Under the pieces are notes generated by a model. That model worked only from the letters and a program-made list of their open reading frames with translations, searched no databases and had not been told where the DNA came from. Below, piece after piece: positions 45,858 through 58,283 of a DNA stretch of 64,000 nt. The stretch is from Galeruca laticollis (Eukaryota; Arthropoda; Insecta; Coleoptera; Chrysomelidae). The first letter of the stretch is position 1, and each line of letters starts with the position of its first letter. The position numbers were made by a program, and so were the translations under genes. The stretch is taken from assembly GCA_963921935.1 (NCBI GenBank), contig OY998176.1, positions 141,032,305 to 141,096,304 on the forward strand, in the 5' to 3' direction.

Positions 45858-47457
45858 CAGGCGCGGATCCAGGACTTTGACGTGGGGGAGCGGAAGGGCG
45901 CACGGGGGGTTTGGCGGTAGTAACTCAGATTTAGATTTTTGAAAATGAAGGAAAAGGAAAAAAGAAAGGTATCAAGCTGCTTATAAAATGTGTATTACAA
46001 TTAATGTTCAATTAGAGGTAATTACATTTTTTAATTACACAACAAAATCAAATCTGTGACTGCCACTCTTTGCAAATCGTGTAATAACGTCAGGAACATT
46101 GACAGGAATGTCTCGGTGTATGTTGAGTAGAACCAGTCCTACTAATCTCCCCTCGATCATTGTTGATCTGAGCCATGTCTTGAGCCGTCTCAAAGATGAA
46201 AAGCTCCTCTCAGCGCTGGCGATGCTGACGGGAAGAGAGGCTAGAACTTTGAGCATAAGGTGTATGACAGGGTATTCCTCTTTTTCACAGCTTAAAAGCG
46301 CATCTAATGCTTTTTGTGGAATATCTTGTTTGTGTTCATGCCGTATTTTCTATTTTGCCATCCAAGTTTGGATGAATCAATGTTAATTGGGATTGGTGGG
46401 AGACATCAGTGGTCTCATCAAACATAATGCTGTAAACCCCAGATTCTTGAACCCTTTTGAGAATGATAGACAAAATATCTTCACCACATGCATTTATCAG
46501 ACAGTTTTGTGTCGTTTTGCTGATATAAGTGGCTCTGCATGATGAATTTTTTAAGTGAGTCTCAAGATCTGTATCTCCACTTTCCACCCGAAACTTTAAT
46601 AACTCTCTATAATTACCTTCATTGTTGTTGGTTTCATTAAAAGAACACTGGCCGTTATATTTATGTCCCCGGAGCGGAACATTTTGTCTCCCTAGAAATA
46701 TAATTGATTCTACAATGGTAACCAATTTTTTGCGATTTTCCTCAACGAGTTGCAGACGATGACTAAGCACCTGGTTGGAAATCTCTTTTTCTGGATTTTT
46801 ATACGTCCGCAAAAAGTCTCGTCCAAACTGAACGGCTGCTTTGTGGTAGTGGTTGTTGGAATGAACGTTGAAATAGCCATCTTTTCCGAGAAGTTTGGAA
46901 AAAACTTGTTAATGGCTGGGATACTAGTTTTTGCAAGGACACGTTTTTTTGAAATCCACCTGTCATGCTTGGTGTAAATAAAGGGCAGTATTTGCAAAAG
47001 AACCCTTTTTTGGAATCTGAAAGTACGAGCCATTCAAATGAGTCCAAATGATTTTTACCAGCATATTTTTTTTCAATGTTTCCTTTTTTGTTATCCTCAG
47101 AATAAGAGTAAGCATAGTTACCAGGAGGAATCCAATGATTAGTGAGTAGCTCATACTTGTCAAAGTCAGTAATGGTTTTTCCAATAACTCTCTCAATGTC
47201 GTGATAAAACTCACGGTGAAGGTTGTCACTCACTTTCATTAGCTTTGATGGAGACGACTCAAAGTGTAGCATTTCAGCGTTTTCTTGAATTGGTTGTAAA
47301 TCATTTGATGAAGAGGCTGCATTGGCTGTAGAGTCTGCAACAACAGAAACAACAAAATATGTAACTCGTGTTTTTTTCTTTCACTTAAACTCACAAACAG
47401 ATGACTGTTTCCAATTACTGTCGTGATATATTGAAGAGGGCATTTCTTACAACTCAT
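45858..47457 (-). pseudogene. hAT transposase (ZMYM1/DUF4371-type), internally deleted
   Basis: Read on the minus strand from 47457: start-like MSCKKCPLQY, a TTF-type zinc finger (NHWIPPGNYAY, FEWLVLSDSKKGFFCKYC), then the DUF4371-like part (RGHKYNGQCSFNETNNNEGN, GVYSIMFDETTDVSHQSQL, holding the first catalytic Asp). The text jumps after HPNLDGK straight to the C-terminal dimerisation region (LPVSIASAERSFSSLRRLKT, LVGLVLLNIHRDI), so most of the RNase H core and the insertion domain are deleted. Several shifts split the rest. The 3' end near 45858-45906 (GGCGCGGATCCAGGACTT, then G-rich) has the GGATCCAG look of this hAT group's termini. I could not find the 5' terminus. Confidence 0.75.
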
Positions 47458-48153
47458 ACTAACAACTGTAATCCGACTTGTGAATGTATTGCTTGAATAA
47501 TATAAACCTTCTCAAAATAGTAAATCTTACTCTGTTAACATTAACTTTACCTTATAAACATGTTTTATTTTTATACTTTTACACTATATCTGAAATATTC
47601 TTTTATTTACATTGTTTGTTTACAACAATTTGGCGATCGCAAACCACGGAAATGACGTTCATCGGCGTTCCTGAGCTCTTGGTGTTCTGGGGGCCAATTT
47701 GAACATCACAATCGTGATAAGCGACCTCGAAAACCCCCCGGGTACCGATTTGTGCCGATTTTGACTCTTATTTACAAAGTTTTGAAATCTTCCAAAAGGC
47801 GTCTCAAAAAATGCATTTTTGGCTGAATATATTGAATATAATTCACATATTCAATATATAGATATAATCAGTCAGTTACTTGCGTAATAAAGGAATTTAT
47901 AACGATTTTTGCCTTAACAAATGTCGATATAAGGTAATTGTAACATTATTATATTTGTATACGTCAGTAAAATTTGTTTACATTGCCTATCTACAGTACA
48001 GGACAAGTGGTTAGATTGTGAAACAATTATAAATCATTTATCAATAAATTATTTCGAGAATTACCGACATAAATATAAATTTCCACTTTTTAATCTCACT
48101 TTAAAACGAAAAATCAGTGTAATTACCTCGAAAGTGCTTCTATCGCATCCATT
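47458..48153. other. no gene seen; probable 5' region of the kinase gene
   Basis: Sits between the hAT remnant and the EcKL start. The AT-rich last 150 bp could hold the promoter and 5' untranslated region of the gene at 48154, but no core promoter motif stands out. Confidence 0.35.
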
Positions 48154-48888
48154 ATGGGTGAAAACAGTTCAAATATACAAGAAGTCGTCAGGAAAATATT
48201 AGCTGCAGATGAATTTGAAAATATAAACGTCAACTTAGAAGAATCCACAGAAGCAAATCGGGTATTTGCCAACGTAACAGCAACCAAACGAGGGGCTTCT
48301 CAAGATTTAAAACTAGTGGCTGATGTAGGAAAAAGTGACAATGTTTCGGAAGCATTTAGGAGAGAAGCATATATATTGAAAAATGTAATTCCACTATTTT
48401 TAGACTTGCAGAAGTATGTGAAGATACAAAATCCTTTAACAGCCTTTCCGAAATGTTACAATTATCTGGATCAAGACGGAGTTGGAGTTATAGTTCTTGA
48501 AAATTTGGAAAAGGCAGGGTTTGAAAAAATAAAAGGGGATTTGAATGAACATAACTTCAACCTGGTACTGAAAACGATTGCAAAGTTCCATGGTCTTTCT
48601 CTAGGATTACGTCATCTTCATGGGGAAAAATTTGATGAACTACTTGGAAATTGTCGTATAATAAGTGAAAATATGTTTGAGGAATTAGCACAATTTTTCA
48701 ACTCTCGTTTGGAAAAGCTGAAATTCAATTTAAAGTTGCGTATGAGATTAGATTTGTTGAAAAAATTCGAGAAGGCACTAGAGAATTTCAGTGGCAACAA
48801 GATACTGGAAATCCTGAATGAAAAAGTCGAAAAGTCAGTATTGGTTCATGGAAATTATCATCACAACAGTGTTTTACTGAAGCTTCAG
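48154..48888 (+). pseudogene. EcKL / CHK kinase-like gene, first exon, probably broken
   Basis: 245 codons to a strong donor (CAG|GTATGT at 48889). The family (ecdysteroid kinase-like, CHK/DUF1679) phosphorylates small molecules and is expanded in insects. Visible family features: FRREAYILKNVIPLFLDL, FPKCYNYLDQDGVGVIVLENL, the FHGLSLGLR helix, and the catalytic loop VLVHGNYHHNSVLLKLQ. Two key sites are altered: the loop has HGN instead of HGD, and the strand that should carry the ATP-binding Lys (LVLKV-like) reads LKLVADV. Family members are about 400 residues; here a possible 81-bp intron (acceptor TAATTTCAG at 48969) leads to WKIVSVTY and a stop, so the C-terminal half is missing. It is either a decayed gene or the remains of a truncated pseudokinase. 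Confidence 0.75.
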
Positions 48889-49391
48889 GTATGTACTCTT
48901 ATTATCAATTTACTGCCAAAATAAGTTCTACATTCTTCAACTACACTCGCCAATTTCATATAATTTCAGTGGAAGATTGTTTCAGTCACTTATTAGTAAT
49001 GATTTCATCTGCTATTTCATGGGATCGTGAATATTTATTAGCAAAATAATTGTAGCGAAGCTAGTACAGAAAATGAGTTTCTCAATTGTTATACGTTTGC
49101 TTAGATTAGAATCAATTAATGCCGAGGGGTATTCTGCCCCCCTATCGGAGCTACTTCTACAGCTGCCTTCTAGTTCCAGAGTTCTAATGAACTTCAGTTA
49201 GAAGTTTAGAAATGTATTTATTTACAATAATTTGTGATAATAATATTTGCATGGGTCTCAAAGGACATACATGTACATAGTCGCCGATGGCCTGGCAATT
49301 CCTGTTAGCTTTGTGTGGGTCTGGTCGTAACACATCTCCTTGCTGCAAGCATTATCCATTTGTAGTCATTTATCAATGTTATTTTTTGCCA

Positions 49392-49850
49392 TTAATATAA
49401 AAATCCCCAGCTTTTGCGACTTATGTGTCCCTTAAAAGCAACTAAAAAACAGGGTAATGAAGTCCAGTATTTGGGATGACTCCAAGGAAGATAAATCCTC
49501 GCTCCTAGAAGAATTTTGTCCGAAGTATTTTTTGCATTGGCTTGCAATGGCAAGGCATTGTAGAATATGGCCATCCAGAGTTTCTCCTCCCTTTCCACAG
49601 AATCTACACTAGTTTCTGCTAGACCTGTTCTCATTAGGTGCTTCCTTGAGCGACAGTGCCATGTAAGAAAGCCCGTGAGTAGATGTAGCTCATTTTTACT
49701 GAGAACAAAATACTTACAGTGTCAACGTTCTGTAGGAACTTTTTGAGTGGTCCAGTCTGGGGAGTCTCTTCTCTTTTGGTTTCCTCCTTCTGCCGAAACT
49801 CTTTCTCGTAGGAGATGCGTTTGCTTACTAGTAGTCATAATGGATTACAG
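49392..49850 (-). other. unrecognised exon-like pieces, minus strand
   Basis: From 49832 the minus strand has an ATG and a frame reading YEKEFRQKEETKREE then PLKKFLQNVDT up to a good donor (ACT|GTAAGT, at about 49720), resembling the charged N-terminus of some hAT-related proteins. An 80-codon frame at 49634-49392 follows. I cannot join them into a known product. Confidence 0.25.
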
Positions 49851-50136
49851 TTTCGTAAAGTGTTGCACAACTTCTACGTCCCATTCTAAGAATATATTTT
49901 TAGGTAATTCAATATAAATTGAATAAAAGCATTATTTTCCATTCAAAGTTTAACAGTATATTCAACTGTTCTTCTTCATTTGATATGGCAATACGTGTCT
50001 CTCACAAAAAGTTATGATTGGCATTGACATAATGGGTAATATTTACAAATTTGTTTAGACTTGGACATCGTCGATTTGGATACAATTTTAAATTTTAAAT
50101 ATTCTCGTCTTGCAGCACGCTTATTATTGTTATTTT

Positions 50137-50137
<1 letters not shown>

Positions 50138-50183
<46 letters not shown>

Positions 50184-50223
50184 TATATATATATGTATAT
50201 ATATATATGTATATATATATATG

Positions 50224-50308
<85 letters not shown>
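50138..50308. repeat. (TA)n microsatellite with ATG interruptions
   Basis: About 170 bp of TA dinucleotides including regularly spaced ATGTATATATATAT blocks; apparent frames across it are artefacts. Confidence 0.95.
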
Positions 50309-50310
<2 letters not shown>

Positions 50311-50667
50311 TAAGGTCGATCCTGGTCATTCTTGGCTCATTTCGATCTGCGCATGCGTCAATCATGAGGCAGCCGTAGCCAGCTAGTACCGTGTGCGCAT
50401 GTCATCCACCTTGTGCCATGAATGCTGGTGACGTCACACCTGCTCAGTCAGTTGATAATGTCATGTGCATTAAGAAAAATGGGGTAGAGTAAGTCAAAAT
50501 AAAAAAACAATTGAATAAACTAACATTTTATTACACAATAATATATAAAATTGAAAAGTATATTCAATCAAAATCATAAACTAATATATCAATAAGTTTT
50601 ATTCTGATAAATGTGTAATATGTAAATTTTAAGGTATATTGTAAAGAATATTAAAATGGTTGGAACT

Positions 50668-53262
50668 TAATCGACATCCATATAAGCATTAATCGAATTG
50701 TGCTTCCATGGTAAGGTTTCATCAGAACCAGGAACAATTAATCGTTAATCAACCTTGGGACCCAACGCTACTTTTTCCTTAACAATTGAATGCACAAGAC
50801 GTTTCTGCGTGAAGGTATCAAGGCATTCTTCATAGTCTTCAAAAGTGATTACTGATTACAGACTTCACAACTGACGACTTTACCCCTTCAGCTTTTTCAA
50901 ATATTCCAACGTTTCGAATAAGGCAGTCTATTTCTTCTTTATCGTAACCATAATTTGCAAGACGTTTTCGTTATTCCGCTAGACCATCTTCAGAGGTTCG
51001 TAACCGCGTTTCATACAATATAGATCGTAACCCAATATAATCGTTCATTATCATACCATTGTTGTCATCATTCATCATCCCAAGAACCTTCTCATTAACT
51101 TGAGGAATTCCGTAAACTTTATCTAGAGGATAGTCTGAGGTGGCGAAATATTTATAACAATCCGTGTTCATTACTTCACAGGGATCTAGATCTCGATCAT
51201 ATATAAGACTATCGGTATCAGTATACAGCACAGTACAATTTTCGCTAAATCGGTTAGCCATGTACTCATAGTAAAAATCATAGATCTAGATTTTTGCTAG
51301 ATCTAAAATTGCCTTTTCTACATACATTGGTTTATTTAACCATATTTGCAGCTTTCTTAATTCAGAATTAGGTTTTCACTAAAAAACGTCCTATATTCAA
51401 ACTCTGGCTTAGCTGTATACGATCCAGCACCACATCGGCCACTCCAATAAGAAATTTGCTTCACATCAACGCGCTTTCGCACGTTCTCCATGGTCTTTCC
51501 GAAAACATCGTGGTTCATGGGTTTGAACAAATTCTTTTCGAAATCATTCTTCGCAGCCTTACGTAACTTGTTGTGTAAGTCAATGTAAGGTTTTAACCAG
51601 GGACACTACTTAAATTTTAACACACGATGTTTTTTTGTTAAAACAAGCCCATTCTCTAACGCTTGCTTCACTGCTCGATAATGTATTATATATTTTGCTT
51701 AATTAGTCAGGGTACCCATCAACTTAGTAGCATCATTCGATCTTGTAACAGGCATTATGGTCTTAGCATTGAGGTGTTCGGGGCAAAATAGTATATCCTC
51801 GTGCAAATCATGAGGATAATCCAAATCAACCTCGAGCATGTACCCCTCAGAAGCATCATCTACAATTTGTGTAACGTTAATATTTGTATCGCGCCACTCG
51901 AATCCTCCATATGGTAATTCTTGTCTCATCACCCATTCATACTAATTGTTAACGTCAAAATACATTATTTCGTTGGTTTTGAAGGATTATAAGCGGGCAC
52001 ATACTTATTGTTGACTCGAACACGACGTTTTCCGCATACTTGACTAAGTCCTCCACGTATACCACGCTCAACAAACAAAAACATGTCTACATCAGTCAGA
52101 AGCTCCAATTCGTGTCCAGTATGTTTTAGCATAGCATCCAATATATGTTATATTTAGCAATACAACTGGAACGAAACTGCTTAAAAATGTCAGCAAGAAG
52201 AAGAACATGCCACTTCATATACAACTCTACATAGTTACCTAAGGTTTAACATTGAAACGTTTTCCAAACGCGTTGTGTTCGACTATAAAGTCTACGTGAG
52301 CAGGGTTTAACTTCGAGATTATTACAGAAATATTCCATAGGCAGTAAACTTGTTTCTTCAAAGCGTCCGAAAGAATCGAAATAGTCATAAGGCATTTAAC
52401 ATTGTGAAGTTAACATTGTGATTTGTTCCTCGGGAACACTAGAAAACTGGGATCTCAAATTAGAAAATTCTGTTAAATACGTGGCGATTTTATCAAAAGA
52501 TGATGCCATGAATCAGAAACTATCGATAAATCTGAACTGGATTCGTGTATCTTCAATATGGTTTGTGAAGGAAATATTTTTTTTTGTAATAGGAAGCAAA
52601 TCAATAGTCATATAGTCATGCGTGTAGCAATGTCTTCGATGTTGAAATTTGCATCATAACCAGATAAGTTGTGGAACACTACATTAACAGTAGGTGAATC
52701 CTGATAGTTAATATTGCACTCCTTATGCGCTGCACCTCTATAGTTGTTTTCAGGAATGAGATGATCATGATCTCTAACTTTCTTTAATCAGTAGAGGAAA
52801 ATGGATTTTCACAAATATGACATTCAGTAGCAACTTGAAACTGCCATTCTTGATACGGAGTCATGTGAATTCTATAAGGACAAATGAATACCATATTGAT
52901 ATCTTGAGCAAGAAGATTCATTTCATCGGCAAACCAACGCATACCATCTCCACCCAAATAACTTTTGTAAAAGGAAAGTGTGTCATCGTATGAACACTTG
53001 AAGTAATAACCAACAGCAGCAGGGATAAGCTGTTGTGGCTTCTTAGAATCCCCAGTCTGCTTCAGAATACTCTCGAGATCGGCATATACTAAAAAAGTGC
53101 CTTTAACTTATTTTTAAAGATTTTGAGTTAATGAACGTTTTCTCCAGTTCTGGCATCTTAGCGGCACAGTCGTTTCCATACGATCTACGGCATCAGCATC
53201 TAGCTTACTTTTTTAAGCTAAGTACTGACTTAAATACTTTAGAAATTTACTGTCCATGATTT
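50668..53262 (-). pseudogene. Polinton/adintovirus-type DNA polymerase B, heavily broken
   Basis: Read on the minus strand from 53262 in shifting frames. The 3'-5' exonuclease start shows FLVYADLESILK and then ATECHICENPF. In the mid region DVDMFLFVERGIRGG is followed by YFDVN. The 51932-51699 frame holds polymerase motif A (GYMLEVDLDYP), then comes FGKTMENVRKRVDV, and the 51261-50971 frame holds motif C (VLYTDTDSLIY). The C-terminus ends at a stop at 50668-50670. This is the order of the protein-primed family B polymerase of Polintons/Mavericks and related adintoviruses. There are many frameshifts and stops. No packaging ATPase, protease, integrase or capsid gene was seen next to it, so it is an isolated old fragment. 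Confidence 0.8.
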
Positions 53263-55199
53263 TGCAACGTATGAAAGCTAGAACTATAAAAGTATATATT
53301 TTGGTTAAAATAAAAGAGCGCCCTATACAAAAAAATATAATATTCTTATGTTAAACCCGTAATACAAAAACATTACTGGTGTGCAAAGAATATTTTATTA
53401 AAATTAATTCATACTCCTACAACTTTAATATAAAACTTTCTTGGTACATATGTGCATATAATACAATATGATAAAATTTTTATTCAAAATAATGAATTAT
53501 ACTGTAAGTTCTACAAAATAACTTTCATTACTGCGTACTAGACACAATTTAATTTTTAATATTGCAAGGTTTACGATTAGTTCACCACTAGAAGCCATTT
53601 TGAAACTTGCCAATAGCACTTTTCAGCGGGAGTTGAAAAGTGTTGTACTGTTTTGTACAATAATACCTGGGAATGCAATATTATCTCTACAAAAAAATCC
53701 ATCATAAATACAAATTATTGATGGTGCAGTACTTGTTGAGATACCAGTTGAAGCGTGTAAACGACTAAAATGTGGTTAAAGTGTTATTGGCGTTCTCAAA
53801 AAGGCAAAATAATTCTGCTAGTTGAGAGATTAGCTGTCAATACAATCTATTATCTAAATTAAATTATGTAAAATATAATCTAGATAACATTAGGTAAATA
53901 ATTTTATCGTACTAACCATAATTTATTGTTAGGATGTGTAGAAACACTCTAAAATTAACACCTGGGTTGATAATGATTATTATTAATAATATTAAAATGA
54001 AAAATTCTGATTAAAACATATTATACTTTTAATCATAAGATTCCGCGTGTATATTTAGTACATCTATATATTGCAAGTAAGGTTTAGGGAAATTCAAAAA
54101 ATAATATATATTATGCATTGGTTTCAAATAATTTATAACATGTATCACTGTCACATACACACTCCATAACAACACCGTTTTATTTTTCCTTTTCATACAG
54201 ATAATAAAGTCGACATGAAAAATTTATTTTTTAATTAAGACACTCATTATTTTAATTTTCTCTTAATTTTATTTTCAATAAGTATTATTTGTTTAATGTT
54301 TATTGATTTTAACTATTTGTACATAGGTGATTTGACATGTTTATTTACAAAACAGTACGAAAAAGATGGCTGAACTGCACACATGCGCACAAAAAATAAT
54401 TGTGATGAAAAGGTCTATATTGTAATCAGTCTTCATTCATTAGACTTCAGTGTTAAATTGATTAGTTTAAAGGCGATAACATTTAGCCAAATAAAAGAGC
54501 TTGGCATATAAAAGTACCACTTACTGCTATTAAACAATCTGTCGTCCAGTATTCAATCTCATATATTGGAAAATTAATCAATAATACTTTATAATATGAA
54601 TGTTATTAAGACACAATCCGTGTAATTAGGTTAATAGACCTGTATGGATTTTTAATAAATAAATAAGAGAAATAAAGGGATGGTCAAAGTATAAACAATA
54701 ACCCTGTTTCATTGAACTTATTTGAGCGAATATAGAAGAACCAGTGGCAAGGCTAAATAGAACCTTTGAACTTACAGATGTTCGAAATTTTCTTTAAAAG
54801 TTAATGACGCCGTAAAAGCACAAAAATGTATAAAGGTGGAATAAAATATGTGGAAAATAGATTTTTCAAATGATAACTAAGTGAAACAAGTTATTGCTAT
54901 TTTGAATGAAAATAATAGTGACACGGAGAGTGAAAGTGATTATGAATAAAAATCACTAAATACTTATATACTCGAATTATAGAAATAATTTCAGTATTTA
55001 TTAAATACAAAATGCTAAGCAACAAAAAGATTTTCTTTTGTTTTAAATTTCTTTATCTCCGCTCCCCCTTTTATGAATATAAGTTCTCGATAAGAATAAT
55101 TGGAACTGCTATCGTCGAATGCGTTAGTGAAATTTTAAAAATTGCTCTACATCGAGTATTCACTTGATCGAATAATATTATTTATAAGGTTAATCTATA
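53263..55199. other. no gene seen
   Basis: AT-rich. Near 54880-54950 a short plus-strand frame ends ESESDYE; this is not enough to call a gene. No polinton-type gene was recognised. Confidence 0.4.
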
Positions 55200-55779
55200 C
55201 AGGGTGGTCCTTAAGTAATTGTACATAGAAGTATGGTAGAATCCTGACTTTAAAATATCACGATTTAAACCAACTTGCTTTAATAAAATGTTGCTAATCA
55301 GGAATATACAGGATGTTAAAGGTTATATTTTAAAATTTCTTTTTTGCAATAACTATAACGTTTTTGGATATGTATTCATAAAAATTTGGTAATAGAGGTT
55401 TTTGGACGAAAAATAACGATCTGGTACCTACTTTGATGCCATTTGTAGAGGGCGCTACATAGGCCACATTTATGGCATCAATATGCCCTAAAAATTGTTG
55501 CTGTTTAAGTTAGCGCTATTTTTGTAAAAGGATATTAAAGCCACGTTATTTCAATAGAAAAAAGGTATACTTGTTATTAACCTTACAACTTAACGATTTA
55601 CGATATAATCGCATTTTAGGAATCAGCTGCATGATTATTAATGAAAACATTTAGAAAACAAATTAGAAAAACTCAGCTAAATAACATTATATCTTCAACT
55701 GTGTCACATTAAATGTTCGACATGTCATCCATTCTTGCCGATGCATTTATTTACACGTTCCATAAAAGATCGTCTAATA
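55200..55779. repeat. left long terminal inverted repeat of the mariner-like element
   Basis: About 580 bp, reverse complement of about 62920-63502. Shared landmarks, complemented, include TATGTAGCGCC, GTGGCCTATG and ATAACGTGGCTTTAATAT. Divergence of perhaps 10-15 percent by eye suggests an old element. Confidence 0.85.
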
Positions 55780-55931
55780 TTAACCCATTAGCGCCGAGAA
55801 AAGAAAATTCTTTATGTATGCAATAATTTCATTCAAAACTGTGCTAAAACATCTTATTTTTATTAAATTGAAGCAAAAATAAAGAAAAAATCTTTTTTTT
55901 GGAAAAAAAATGGTGGTCCCATATGGGACCA

Positions 55932-57941
55932 CTAGGCGTTCGCCAAGATCAAATATGGAAAAAATTTATTAATTTGTCCCATTTGTATGAAATAGTTTAA
56001 AACATGAAATACAAAGCCCAACGTTGCATTTTTCGCACATTGTACGCCCTTTTGAACTGCAAGCTGGCATGGCGCACCTCTTTTGCCCTCAGGTACAGAG
56101 AAAATCCAATGATCCTTGCGGTCAAATCTGACACAATCAGACACTCTAAAATCACTTCCCGCTGCTCTACCTACTTTTCCAGTTCTTTTAGCGGGGACAT
56201 TATATGTCGTTAAGTAGGTCTGAAAATTGAATGGATAGTAAACATTTTGTAAACAGTTTGTATAGATATACTCTCACCTGACAAATACTTCTTCTAAACT
56301 CTAAGTGGCTGATATTCTTTCCTGATTTCCGACACATCGTCCAAGCATTTTGGAGAGCTGCGTCGATGAGGTAAGTAAATATTGGCCAGTACCATTTTTT
56401 GGAATGTATGTCGACTCGATAACTGCAAAAAAATTACCCATATATTTTCGTTTATAGGAATATTGCTCTTTATATCTTACCAAGATATATTACTGTCCAT
56501 GAGATCTGTTGCTCCCATGCTGTTATTATACTGCGAAAGAAGATATGGCCTAGGTACTTGTATAGTCTTGCTTTTTTTTCGAATATCTCTCTACATTTTT
56601 GACCGGCTGAACACCAAAACATGTGCTTGCGACTGTTACAACCTTGTGGTCCCTCCAACGAACGTATTGAATACCAGTCTCCTTATTCAATGTCGAACAA
56701 TATTCTCCCCGGGCCCTTTTTTCCATCGTCTTTTTAGAAACAAGTGGGCAATTTCTAGGAATTCTATTATCTCTCACAGTACCGGTAACCTCGTACCCAT
56801 TAGTTTTTAGAGTACTTAACAAGTTTGTACTGGTAAATAAATTATCAACGAAAAACTTGTATCTGAGAGATCCTTTCTCACCCAATTCTTCGATCATCTG
56901 TACCATGGGAGCTGTAGCTTTTCCGAAATTTTTTTGGTATTCCTCATTAGATCTAGGGTTTTTTCCCTGATATACTTCAAAGTTTATCAAATATCCACTA
57001 GGTGTATTCATACACCACACCTTATAGCCAAATCTTACAGGCTTTCCTCTGATAAACTGTTTGCATCCATGATGCCCAAAGTAGCGTATCATGGATTCAT
57101 CGTAAGCAATATTTTCTTCTGGGACAAAATGCTCTAAGAACGATTTTTTGAGCATATCTGTAAGTGGTCTGAGTTTGTACATTTTGTCATTTTTATCTAT
57201 ATTGTTATTGTCTGCAAAATGAATAAAACGGCAAATTTGTAGAAACCTGTCCCGTCTCATGGCATCAGACACCAGAGTATTTTGCATATCAGGGCTTCTT
57301 TCCCAGTAGCTTCTTTTAGATGGTAGCTTATTGTATCCGCTTATTAAGAGAATTGCAATAAATACTTTCAATTCAGAAAGAGTCACGTTCGGTTGATTTA
57401 TAAGTTGAGCATATTTTCCTGTTTCAGAAACTATCATTCCTAGCAACTCATCAATAAAAAACAATTCAAACAGTTGCACACAACTCATATCTGAATATTT
57501 ATTGTAATCCCCTTTTGGAAAGTTGCGCGGCGTATAATGAAGGTCTCCGTCAATAAAAGTTGTAGGTTCTGGCAGAGAAATTGCCAGGCGGCGATTTGCA
57601 AAAGTTTTTATTTGGCTATTTACGTTTTGCAACTCGTTGTCATCATAACTTGCTTCTAGGTCTGACTGTACAACTCCTAGACGTTCAGAGTCTGCAAATA
57701 CAACTTCCGCACCAGCACGAAGTTGACGAGCATTCATGTTATCCGGGTTACCACCTTCGTCTTCGTCACCTGAGTCCTCATCCGTAAGGAAATTTGATTC
57801 AGGCGGCTCAAAAAAAATGTCTGTTATATCATCTTCTTCAAATGCCAAATATATAGCTTCCTTTAGTGTCAGTCCACTGAAATTATAAAAATATAAATTT
57901 TGACTACATAACCGCCTAGTGGGTCCATATGGGTACAGCAA
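55932..57941 (-). pseudogene. piggyBac transposase, one indel from open
   Basis: From 57941 (or from an acceptor TAATTTCAG at 57877, after which GLTLKEAIYLAFEEDD begins) to 56550 there are 463 open codons: an acidic N-terminus, then the DDE core with AYDESMIRYFGHHGC (first Asp) and KFFVDNLFTSTNLL (second Asp). A one-base indel in an A8 run (56572-56579) shifts the frame; reading on gives QYNNSMGATDLMDSN with the third Asp. Two 58-bp introns follow: 56480-56423 (CTTG|GTAAGA..TTGCAG) and 56277-56220 (CAG|GTGAGA..TTTCAG). They join SKKWYWPIFTYLIDAALQN and YNVPAKRTGKVGRAAGSDF. The tail holds a Cys-containing finger (VQCAKNATLG). Apart from that indel the gene looks complete, about 640 residues. 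Confidence 0.85.
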
Positions 57942-58283
57942 TATTTACACTAATTTTTAACTGTTACTTGTAATCTTGATACAAAAATATATACATTAAG
58001 TGATATTTTAAGATCTTTTGAAATATGTAAAATTGATTTGATCCTAATATTCCGAAAAAAAGGTACTGAAAATATACTTACACCAATCGGATGTCCATTA
58101 TCAAACACTTTTGACCCAGTGATATGGAACAGAGAGGATACGACATATGTAAATGATTTATGGTACCGGTTCGCCATATTGTTTCGTATTTTATGTCAAA
58201 ATATCGTGAATGTTAGCTTAGTGCTATTATTTGCAAAGTGAAATAAGTTTCATTGTTATTTTTGATAAAATATTTTGTTCATA

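Noticed and set aside
47640..47760. G/C-run segment considered as the 5' end of the hAT element
   Set aside because: It does not match the inverted complement of the GGATCCAG end at 45861.
50310..50470. GC-richer stretch after the (TA)n tract considered as a Polinton terminus
   Set aside because: No inverted partner was found within the window.
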